The notes under the pieces: generated by a model
What the model was told of the DNA's origin: nothing
The model's input: the letters and a program-made list of their open reading frames with translations, nothing else
Database searches by the model: none
NCBI RefSeq assembly: GCF_000485595.1
Contig: NW_014577562.1
Span: forward strand, 81,813-142,342
Reading direction: 5' to 3'
Length of the DNA: 60,530 nucleotides
Source of the DNA: Priapulus caudatus
Taxonomy: Eukaryota; Priapulida; Priapulimorpha; Priapulimorphida; Priapulidae
Shown here: piece after piece, positions 30,473-41,968 of the stretch
Numbering within the stretch: position 1 is the first letter of the stretch
How the letters are laid out: every line of letters begins with the position of its first letter
Made by a program: the position numbers and the translations under genes

Positions 30473-32060
30473 ATCCCCTTTCTTTTAAAAGAAAGATTGT
30501 ACTTCAATCAGGAGTAAAAACTGAACTTTAAAGTCCTTCAAAGTATGCTATCCGAGTAGTAACCAACATGACGTTAATGTTAATGCTGTAATAGTCCTGC
30601 TTGGACATTTTCCACGCTAATTGTCAATAGTCACGATTACTTCTACAGTTCAACATGACTGTCACAAAAACTGAACGTTACAGTAGTTAACCCGAATATC
30701 CAACCGAATTAATTAACCCAAATATCAAAGTTGTAAACACGTATGCACTTGATTAGCGTTCTCCACTACACAAATGCCTGACTGTATATTGTTAACACAA
30801 ATTATAAATCGAGCTTTCTCAGATTTTTGACCATTCTGCCTGAACGATGATAATTTTGATAGTCACTGGCACTCCCAGTATTTGGAGCACGCGCTGGCTC
30901 ACTCTCAATCGTTGCCTTGAATCTGACGTGTTTTGTTAGGGACCTCACACCTATCTCTGGGGGTGGAACTGGTTCCTGGTCATCTTGTCCTGGGGGATAT
31001 GAGGGGGTCCTCAATTCCTCATTGGTTTACCGGATGAACCGACGAATCCTCCTGAGATTGTTGCCGTCAGATGTTTGCACCTCATACGAACGTGGTGCCA
31101 CATGTTTTCATGTGACGACTGGTGGCTTCCACTTGTGTGTATTCTCGTCCTGTACTCTGACCGATTGACCTGGGGACAGAGGGGATAGTGTCTTTCTCGT
31201 CGTGATACAATTTTTGAGTTGTTTGACGCTCAAAAAGTCGACGTGAAACTGCATCCTTGTCAGCTGCTTGGTTGGTAATCTTTACTGGAAGATTACTTCT
31301 GAACTTGCGAGAGTTCAGTAGTTCTGATGGTGTTACCAAGTGGCAATCCATGGGTGTGGATCTAATGATCAGCATTGCCATGTCCGGATCAGTATGTGCT
31401 GCTTTGGCTTTGGCAAGTACACCTTTTACGGTCTGTACCTCCCTCTCGATGAAGCCATTTGACTGTGCGTAGCGGGGACTCGATGTCACGTGACTGAAAC
31501 CCCATTCTTCTGTGAACTGTTTGAACACCTGGCTCGCATATTGTGGGCCGTTGTCACTGATTATAGTCAGGGGGAGCATTGGGTACTTCGAATAGTAGTC
31601 ACAGATAAGAAGATACTCCTCACCATCCAGATAGAACAGGTCGGTACCGACGGTCTGTCATGGTCACGTAAGTATTTCATACTGCAGTAGTGGTTCTGGG
31701 CTTTGTCTAGCGCTTCTTCAAGTGTTAGCTTCCCATCTTTGCCTAAGAGAATTTCCTGGACCTTCTTGTGTATAGTACCGATGATTAACTGTTCAATTAA
31801 TCTCTCGTTAGTTTCCTGATCATCACCAAACTTGCACTTCTTCGCTTGAAGCTTGCACCTAGTCATAAACTCATCAATTGTCTCCCCTTCTGAATGGTGC
31901 AATTTCTGTAACTGATATCTGTGCAGCCGTAAATTTGACTGGGGCTCAAGGTGTTTCTCGTTGTTTTTTGAAAGAAATTCTTTGTAAATTTGGGCGCACA
32001 TTTGCGTAGTTGTCTGTCTTGCCATCCGCTTTTTGAGCGTAATTGCTACAGCCACATAAT
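30473..32060 (-). pseudogene. Ty3/Gypsy remnant: gag joined to integrase
   Basis: Read on the minus strand. A gag capsid-like region (about 32030-31690, with LHHSEGETIDEFMTRCK) runs straight into the start of the integrase catalytic core (GTDLFYLDGEEYLL near 31640), then the second half of the core with SDNGPQYA (31560) and QSNGFIEREVQ (31470), then a C-terminal tail (YEVQTSDGN, RRFIR). Nucleocapsid, protease, reverse transcriptase and RNase H are deleted, and so is part of the core. A purine tract AAAAGAAAGGGGA precedes TGTAATATTATG at 30473, which looks like the start of the 3' LTR. Non-functional. Confidence 0.8.
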
Positions 32061-32062
32061 GT

Positions 32063-33595
<1,533 letters not shown>

Positions 33596-34393
33596 TATCA
33601 AGAGCTAATAAGTACCTAGAGTGTACAACGGAAAAACGGGAAAATAGTGCTATTTCACGACATGATTATTCTACTTTGCCTGCGAGTCTATAATAATTTT
33701 ATGGTATTGCATTAAGCAGAATTCTTTGCTCTCTAAAACAAGACCAACCGCTTGTCAATACGATACTCTTAGGCGGAGATATCGGCTCCTAAACCTCCCC
33801 TCCCACATGCCAAACGTCGCCTCGAATCCACTTCTGTCCGCATCCTTCACGCGTCTAAGCATTTCGGCTATCGGTGTCCGTCACCGCTTGGAGCGCTGAT
33901 AATTGATGTCGCATGCCCAAATTTGGTATTCTTACTAGCAGCGTTGTAGAGACTTAATTAAAAAAACATTGCCGGCTCCATCATGACGGGCATTAGCCGT
34001 GCTAGGAAAGATAATGGGAGATAAGGGCATAGGGGCGATGCCCCCGAAAGTCACCTCCACCCTGCACCTGCACCCGAAAATCATTCATAAAATTATGGCG
34101 GAAAAACCGAACTCGCACGAAGCAAGGCTTAGCCGCGTGAAGGATGCGGACAGAAGTGGATTCGAGGCGGCGTTTAGCATGTGGGAGGGGAGGTTTAGGA
34201 GCCGATATCTCCGCCTAGGAGTATCGTATTGACATGCGGTTGGTCTTGTTTTAGAGAGCAAAGAATTCTGCATAATGCAATACCATGAAATTATTATAGA
34301 CTCGCAGGCAAAGTAGAATAATGTTGTCGTGAAATAGCACTATTTTCCCGTTTTTCCGTTGTACACTCTAGGTATTTATTAGCTCTTGATAAT
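33596..34393. mobile_element. Foldback element with arms of about 265 bases
   Basis: The left arm (from ATCAAGAGCTAATAAGTACC) is mirrored at 34128-34393, with blocks such as TGTACAACGGAAAAACGGG and GGCGGAGATATCGGCTCCTA. The loop is about 270 bases and non-coding. The 77-residue frame at 33999 runs from loop into arm and is not a gene. Confidence 0.88.
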
Positions 34394-35528
34394 ATCTATA
34401 TATCTATTATGTACTCTTGATATGTATGTATATATATATATATATATATACGACCTGCTTCTGCGCTTCGCACTTCGGTATCCAGTCAGAAAATGCCCCG
34501 CGTGTGAGCCGCGATAGGGGCAGTTTGAAAGCATGAAAACTGCACAAAATGTGCCAATTTAGCTGTATTTGTGTGCATATTTTTTGTATATCTGTCTTAC
34601 CTCTGTATCAATAGTAAGGAAATTAGAACGGAGTGCTTTGGAAATGCATCAAAATTCAGCTTTGTTCATGAATGTATCACAAAAACAAGCATATTTCCTT
34701 AAAAGATGCACAACAATTGCATCAACAATATTCAAGAATTCCGGCGCGGCACAGTGCGTAGGACTGGATCCATTTGTTTTTGTAAAACGTGTGTACGCGG
34801 GCGTACGGGTTTGTTCTGTCTGGATGTTTCTAGTTCTGATATCTTGACCTCTTCCACTGGTTTAGAGCTCTTCCGCAAATCATGACGGCCATCACTGGCG
34901 AGTAAACAATGTATGTATTTTGTGACAGCGTCGGTCAGTAGACGATATTAATGTTTAGCGCGTGTTGCGCTCTGCACCAGTTAAAATGTGATATTTTACA
35001 GTCGCACACACATGCTCGCTCGCACGCAGGCACACATACATCCAGTGGACCCCCGCTTTATCGGGGTAGGTTAAGAACATAGAAATAACATACTAGTTAG
35101 ACTCTCTAATAGTGTCTATATAATTGCTATGGTCAAGAACCATAAAAGTGTCGCGATTAAGCGGTGAACAAATTTACGGGTGAAGGAATGTAATATCGCC
35201 GGCTGTAATCAATGTCTATGTTTCTTTTCCCGATTTTGCGGTCGTACAGAACTTTTGGCCATTACGAGTTGATGTGACATATTGCTTGCATGTCATGCTG
35301 CGCAAACTGAGAAAATGCATAAATAGCAACATTGCTTCTATTTGTTGTAACGGTGATATATACTCGTTTATTAAGATAAATGATTAACAGTTGAGCATGA
35401 TGTTTTATTCGGTAAACGTCCGCATGAACAAGTAATAATAACCATGTAGTTGTCCACAGCAGTGCTTAGAGCATATTGGCACATTAATTGCATCCGTCTA
35501 TATAGGTCGCATATATAATCAGTCTATA
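34394..35528. other. No gene recognised
   Basis: AT-rich tract with a TATATA run at 34425-34450. The 92-residue frame at 34569-34847 has no recognisable motif and no splice context that would make it an exon. Confidence 0.35.
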
Positions 35529-36637
35529 GCCTCGTCTACACGACGAATCTTAACTCGAGTTAAGCGTCTACACGCAACAACCTTAACTCGAGTTAAGGCC
35601 CCGCGTAGACGCTTAATGCTAGCCGCACACTATCCGATTTTGCACTGTGCACAGCACTAACGCCCCGCACACTATCCGACCCGATCCCGATCGATCGGGA
35701 GGCCACCGCACACTGTCCGACTCAAAGTTGACGCAAACCATGGCACTCTCGTGGCGTTCCAAGCGGATTTAGCGTGTACTAAGCGTCGGGAGTGTTTCCC
35801 ATGGTTCGAATGCCATTCCATTCGAATGCGGTTCCCATGGCGCAGCTCTGTGATTGGTCAATTTTCTTCAGCGCTCGTCGATCGGGTCGGATGGCCACGC
35901 ACACTATCCGAGTCGCGTCGTAAGCCCTCGCACACTATCCGACCCGATCTGCTCCCGATTCAAAATTAGAATCGGGCCAAAATGACCTCCCGAGCCAATC
36001 TTAAGCCTCCCGAGCCAAACTAGAACATCTCGATCCAATCGTAAGCCTTCAAATCGCGCTCGGGTCGGATAGTGTGCGGCTAGCATAACTCGAGTTAGCG
36101 AATAGTACATAACTCCACGATAGGCGGCAACACTAGTACGATGTACGTACACACGCACGCACGTGTATTTGCACACGCACGCACTCACTCATGCACGCAC
36201 GCACGAACGCACGTCTACGTGCACATGCATGCACGCACGTGTACCTGCACACACACGCACGTACGTACGCACGCACACATGCACACACGTGTACCTGCAC
36301 AAGCACGCACGCACGCACACATGCACACACGTGTACCTGCACAAGCACGCACGAACGCATGAACGTGTACCTGCACACGCGCGCATACACGCACGTGTAC
36401 GTGCACACACACGGACGCACGCACGTGTAGGTACACACGCACTACGCACGTGTACGTGCACACGCACGCACGAACACGCACACACGCACGCACGCACGCA
36501 CGTTTACATACACACGCACGCACGCATGCATAAGAAATCGGTAATAATCGCTATCGGGTGTTGTCGTGTAGACGCTACATGATCGCTAACTCGAGTTAAC
36601 GCGTAACTCGAGTTAAGGTTCGTTGTGTAGACGAGGC
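35529..36637. mobile_element. Composite foldback element with nested MITE and microsatellite
   Basis: The outer ends GCCTCGTCTACACGACGAA and TTCGTTGTGTAGACGAGGC are followed by repeated TTAACTCGAGTTAA boxes. Nested inside is a second element, 35616-36088, with ends GCCGCACACTATCCGA and TCGGATAGTGTGCGGC and four further copies of CACACTATCCGA or CACTGTCCGA. The right third, 36141-36530, is an ACGC/ACAC microsatellite whose long frames are artefacts. No transposase. Confidence 0.85.
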
Positions 36638-38173
36638 TCATATATAGTATAGTCTGCAGGTAGCTGGTAGCAAGTAGCAGTGCGTAACACAATGGCACGG
36701 TTCTCTTCCCTATTACTACCATCAAGAGTGAATAATAGAGAACTCTATTAATCTAAATCTCTCGAAATCTCTAGATCTCTATTATTAACTCCTGCTACCA
36801 TGGTACGTACGTCCCATCAGGCCAAAGCCCGTAGTACCTATATTTTTCATAAAAAATCGACATTTTAACAATCGAAAATTAACAGAAGCAGCGCATATTC
36901 AAACATTGTGAACGTGACCGTTTTTCTCCAAATATACCAAACATTAAAATATTCTCTTACATAAAATATAGCCACACTACTACTCCAGTACACATGTTTT
37001 CAACGTGCTTCTTTTGAACACGTGAAACATCCACCCTTTTATAGAATAAATGCTTAAAAATCATGTGTATAGGTAATTGAATGTAGAATGGTCTCATTTA
37101 CATCTCATTTACATAAGCATTGTCATCAGGCATGACATACAGCCACAATAGTGATGAAAATACAGGCACTGATAAAAGGTTACGAAACGTATATATTGAC
37201 CGTGCGGCCGGTGTAAGAAAGATCAAGAAGTTATGAAATCATGCGTATAAAATACTATAACTTTTGAAGTGAAATTACACAAAAGTCGGGACATTTTACA
37301 CTTATAACGTCATAATTAACTATTAACAATCTTTCTAATTACGGCCCAGAGTTCTTATGCTTACATGATATCTCCAAATACATCAATAATCAAATCACGA
37401 TACATTGATAACAATCCAAGAAAAGCAAACAATTTTGTTTGTTATTGGTTGGTTTTATTATAACTTCAATGAACCCTTAGTATACATTGCAACTAATCAA
37501 TAGAAAATCGACCAAGCTCTAATACACTGGCTTTTTAACCAGCTGATAGGGAGTCTACAAATTATTGTATAATTTGACCAAATCTTTTACAAAGATTTGG
37601 CTTTTTAATCATATTAATTTCTATATTGATCGAACTACGTTTATTTTCTGAAACAGTAAATAAATCATAGTACTACTTCCTGTTGAAGGTCATGAGGTCA
37701 TGAGCTTCACTTATTAATAGATAGAACGTTTTACACTCACTTCGATAGTCATTTCAAACTGCTAGAAAACGAAAAAATGGGCATTTGACTAGCACACATT
37801 TTACCAACGATATTGATGTTTTATGTAGAATTTTTATGTTTCAAATGTAGCAAACATGAAATCATGCGCGTAACAAATACATAATCATGTTAAAATTAAG
37901 GTCCATCTACCGTGCAATTTAAATACAGCAGTCAACCACCGAAATCCACGTTTGATTATATATACGATTTATATATACTTGCATTGTACCTATTTGCTTA
38001 TCCAATATTCAAATTATTAACGAAAGGCACTTCAATGTACTTCTGGAGATATTTATGAGATATCTATCAGATATCAATATTGCTGAATACCAGCGACACT
38101 ACTGCGATATAATAGCCCTCAGGTCAGTAATACGATTGAAGACCATCAACATATCCCTGTAATAATTAAGGAA
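36638..38173. other. No gene recognised; flank of the STING-like gene
   Basis: AT-rich DNA. It begins with a decayed copy of the AAGAGTGAATAATAGAGA motif seen in the 57.5-kb foldback element and then runs without repeats or exon-like stretches. The end should include the 3' untranslated region of the tandem STING-like gene (minus strand). Confidence 0.4.
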
Positions 38174-40117
38174 CTATAGTTGATGATGCGTTAGATGCAC
38201 CTTTAGAGCATACAGCAGTGCTTGGTTCCTACCTCTATCATCATACTGCACAAGGCTGAAACTCTCTTTTAATGATCGATATCTTTGCAACCATAATTCT
38301 AAGTGGCTACAAAACTGGCGATAGTAATCATCCATTAACTGCTCTGTTATTATACCATCGTTCATCATGAGGCGCAGGCAACGCAGTGGGGTTGCGTACT
38401 CTGCCAGGAAAAATACACTTTCTAGCTTGTAAACTGTGCTTTTCCCTACTAGCCGTTCACCTATGCCTTTTGTGCTATCAGGAAAGTGATCCATGTCTTT
38501 CTCAGCTACAACTGATTTCTCATCGTCAGATACACATTCGAACGTTTTGCACGTCCTGGGCAACAGCACTAGGAGTTTTCTTACTGGAAAAGAATCGGTA
38601 CTGCTTGCCGGCCAGTCCATTTTACTAGCGTCAATTTCAGTATCACCATCGCCTTGGTGAACCCTCTCAGAGTCACTAGTTTCATGAATATCGTGACCAC
38701 TATCATCATCATCATTGTCATCATCATCGTCAAGAAGGACCTGAGCCTCGTGCCGCGTGCTAAGAAAGTTTGTGACAGTTTTTCTCAACTCTGGGCCATA
38801 ATTTCTGAAATACAGGTCTGCCCATCGCTGCGCAAGCAAAATGCCTATAGGCATCCAACTTTGAAATGTTAACTCTTTACCAAGCAGTGAAGCAGACATT
38901 TTCAGCCACTCCGGTTTGCTATCCTCCAGTTGAAATCCATGTATTTTGTCTTCTCGCCATAGCTTAGTCACTTCCTTCACTGTAGCATCTACAGCATTTG
39001 GTTTCTTGTCATCAAATGGAACTAGTACAAAGGGACATTTCCCTTGGAAAAACCTCTTGGATAGGATTTGCTGCAACGTGATATGAAACCAATTCAGCTC
39101 ATTGTTTCTCTGCTCACGATCGGTGTCTGTAAGCTGTAACCCTTTCAAACAGGTGGGATAGTCACAAGAAATGTAGTAGTCTTTGCGACTACACCTACGT
39201 TTATTAAGAGAAACAAAATACTTTTTCTGTCGTACACCGCACAGGTTCTTCATTGTTATGAGAACGGTCTTCTTTTCAGTGTCTGACTCCAACAGCTTTG
39301 TCATTTGCCTTGTAGTCTCTTCCGATAATCGACAGCTCTGTGAGTAGAGCATTAAGAGCTGTGGCATCACTGTGGCACCAGCCATCTCTTTATTGTTCCA
39401 TGCCTCCAACTTGCTCGATAAGTCATCCTTAATTAAATCCAGGAATCCAGACCAGTACCAGTACGCCAATGTAATGCCCCATCCAACAACCTCGGTTAGC
39501 TAAAGTCATTGAAAAATGAACACATTTCACTAACGTCCTTCACCATAAAAGACGAGATTCTATAACACAATATAAACAATGGAATCATTTAAAAGAGACT
39601 AATGTTAGTATATTATATTTCATAAGAGTGGTGATTGAAGAGTTTGTATTGCTACAAATAATAAACAAACCAGGAAAGCACGCTGGATATTTATTTGTCC
39701 CAAATATTTATCTCAATGCTATCATTCATAATATTTGCTGCTCATAATTTTTAGTTGTTCAAACATTGCAAGATGGCATGTACTATACACTCAAAAATCA
39801 CACTCCATGTTTAATTACACACAATTTGATGTACATTGACTTATTCATTATTCATAGGTTTATTGTGCAGTTCTACATAAATATTGAATTTAACTGTAAG
39901 TAATACAACTATAGCTACTTCTTAGCTGGCTAGAATTTTGAAACAAAAACTTCATCAATGATTATACCATAACTAATACTATACTTACAGGAGGTGGATT
40001 GAAGTTGAAGTCTTTTTGTAGAGAATAATCACACACTGACATCTGCTTCCGATATTCGGCTTGCTCCTTCTTTGTAATTGCATTCCTAACCACTTCTTTT
40101 CCTTGTTTCGCTGACAT
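38174..40117 (-). CDS. Tandem STING-domain protein without transmembrane region
   Basis: STING domains bind cyclic dinucleotides and trigger innate immune signalling. Two exons on the minus strand: 40117-39989 (43 codons, donor GTAAGTAT) and 39499-38174 (441 codons plus stop, acceptor TGACTTTAG), phase 0, 484 residues. Residues 1-43 are polar. Domain 1 (about 44-240) starts LTEVVGWGITLAYWYWSGFL and continues with GVRQKKYF (131-138), CDYPTCL (155-161) and CPFVLVPFDD. Domain 2 (about 250-484) has ADLYFRNYGPEL (270-281), VRKLLVLLP, GIGERLV (388-394), AEYATPL (409-415) and SFSLVQYDD. These align with human STING segments around Y167, R238/Y240 and the EYATPL loop. An acidic insertion (Asp-rich, 300-309) sits in domain 2. 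No hydrophobic N-terminal membrane helices and no C-terminal tail are seen, so a soluble location is inferred. An in-frame TAA lies upstream of the ATG. Domain assignment rests on my own alignment. Confidence 0.85.
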
Positions 40118-40541
40118 TTTGGTGTTCACCTTTATTGGCAAATGTATGAGAAATCCATGTTAAATTTACAATTTCACATCTTCACTTCAATAAACACGAG
40201 CTTGATGAACTCTGACTTTAGACATGCCACATGTACAAACATGGTGGTTTATGGGAACAATGTTTTGTAATAGTGTAATTAAGCTAACTAATTATCCAAG
40301 TTGCACTTCATCACACTTATATTATTACACATTCCAAAACGTTGGGCGCATTATTTTTCTGAAGGGCGTTTGATATAATAAAACAAGAGCCGCAGAGCGA
40401 CTGGGCTCATCTGAGGTCTGTTGCTACGGTTAGATACGTAACATTTCAGTCGTGCGTAGTGACATCTTTGTTAGGCGCAGATATGCAGATACGCAGTTGC
40501 GTACACATCATTTCAGCAAACATTTTTTTTATTGCAGAGAG

Positions 40542-40582
<41 letters not shown>

Positions 40583-40696
40583 CTAAATTGTTTATAAACA
40601 AGTAACACCCACGCTGCGCGCTAATGTATCAGTTACGTCATCGATTGAAATGTACATTCCGATTTCGCCGCGCAGCGTCCAAACTTTCAACGAAGA
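40118..40696. promoter_or_regulatory. Intergenic region between STING-like gene and a plus-strand start
   Basis: Contains the 5' flank of the STING-like gene, a GA-repeat microsatellite (40538-40573) and, at 40692-40703, CGAAGATGGCGG. The last matches the YY1-type AAGATGGCGG motif often found just downstream of animal transcription starts. The region could serve as a two-way promoter. This is inferred from layout only. Confidence 0.35.
40538..40573. repeat. GA microsatellite
   Basis: Simple GAGAGA run with one or two interruptions, 420 bases upstream of the STING-like start codon. Confidence 0.95.
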
Positions 40697-40854
40697 TGGC
40701 GGGCAGAGGTAAGGCAGATGCACGTATAACGTACAGATTTCTTCAATGTCGGGGAGGATCAACACGTTTCGACTGAAAGTCAACCATCGGGCTCTGCAGC
40801 GTCCACAAGCCAGAATGCTCCACCATATCCCGACATTGCACACTACTGTAACGT
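40695..40854 (+). CDS. Possible first exons of an unrecognised plus-strand gene
   Basis: ATGGCGGGCAGAG is followed by a donor GTAAGG (40708). An acceptor GTACAG lies at 40733-40738. Joined in phase, the frame begins MAGRDFFNVGEDQHV, continues Ser/Pro-rich with NAPPYPDIAHY, and stops at TGA in exon 2 after about 45 residues. A further donor GTAACG before the stop could instead continue the gene. I do not recognise a family. It may be a short peptide, a 5' untranslated exon, or chance. Confidence 0.25.
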
Positions 40855-41384
40855 CAACTGAGAGAGCCATGCCAAGGACAGTACAAAACTGGCAAATTTT
40901 CATTGGTAGGTTTGACGATTCATTTCTGCAATTACTTATCTCAAGATTGGTTAAACCGAAGTTAAGAAAGTAATTCTTTCTGCACTTTTGAGCACATCTT
41001 TCTAGCCCATTTGACCTATCCTGCCGGGACATTCTTCTCACTCTGTTCTGATAGATGGCGTGCATACTGACTAGGTGCAGGGAATAGATAATCCGAACTA
41101 GTTGCTACCTTCCTTTAGCAATGGTTTAGCCCATGCTGTGATACTATCAGCCACCCATCTGCGAGGTATGCCTATTTATAGTTGGCCTTAATCAAAAACA
41201 GACGTTTGCGTAAGTGGTATTGACATTGTATTCCCAACGTACAGAATCTCATATAAAGAATGAAGTTCATATATGATTTAAGGCGCGTAAACGTTGTTCA
41301 AGTAAGTTTTGCATGCAGAATTTCACTGTGAAATTTAAGTCTTTCACGATCATACAAGTACTATCAAACACAGTTCAGTCCTTT

Positions 41385-41965
41385 GTTAACCGTCAACAAA
41401 TCCATGTTTAACCCTCCGCTTGAGGGTCAAAAGGTTATCAGACACTTACTCTTCGCACGTCAGTGGAAAGCACATTTCATGGTCCTTTCAATAAAGTAAT
41501 AAAAATGGTAGGTCAGCGCTGAAACAAAAAAGGTTTTTACTCTGTCCATTAGGCCATGTCCTCAGAAAATGTCTGATATCTGACCTTTCCCCCACTGCCC
41601 TTTGACCTGTGCCTTTGACCTCAAATTTCGCACTGGTGATGGGTTTCCTGCCCATCACACTATACACCGAATATTAAGAGCATAGGTCGAGCCGTTCAGA
41701 TTTGTGCCGCAATTCCGTATTTCCTCCTATACCTTAACTTAAGGGGGAAATATTCCCCCTCCGTTGACACATCTTGCCTTTTGACCCCCAAATTGGTCAT
41801 CCCGAGTCCTTTTCACGATCCCCCCCGACGTCCCGAATATCGTGACCGTACGTCGAGCGGTTAAGATTTGTGCCAAACTGTTGACAGACACACGGACACA
41901 CGGATCACGGACGAACGCACATGCGATTCTACAAGCAGCATCTGACTTCGTCAGATGAGCTAATA
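41385..41965. mobile_element. Unnamed interspersed repeat at the 3' end of the caspase gene
   Basis: Has the style of a dispersed marine-invertebrate repeat: runs of TTTGACCTG and TTTGACCTC, GGTCGAGCCGTTCAGATTTGTGCC (repeated near 41860 as CGAGCGGTTAAGATTTGTGCC), then GACAGACACACGGACACACGG and a small hairpin, CATCTGACTTCGTCAGATG (41940). It begins only a few bases beyond the last recognised caspase exon. A related GCTCATCTGA lies inverted at 40405. Confidence 0.5.
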
Positions 41966-41968
41966 ATT

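Noticed and set aside
40592-41065. 157-residue minus frame between the STING-like and caspase genes
   Set aside because: No resemblance to the missing caspase C-terminus or any other family. It overlaps the better plus-strand exon candidate.
41081-41160. Short minus-strand stretch RWVADSITAWAKPLLK after an AG acceptor, considered as the final caspase exon
   Set aside because: Does not match the caspase C-terminal strands. The phase fits but the similarity does not.
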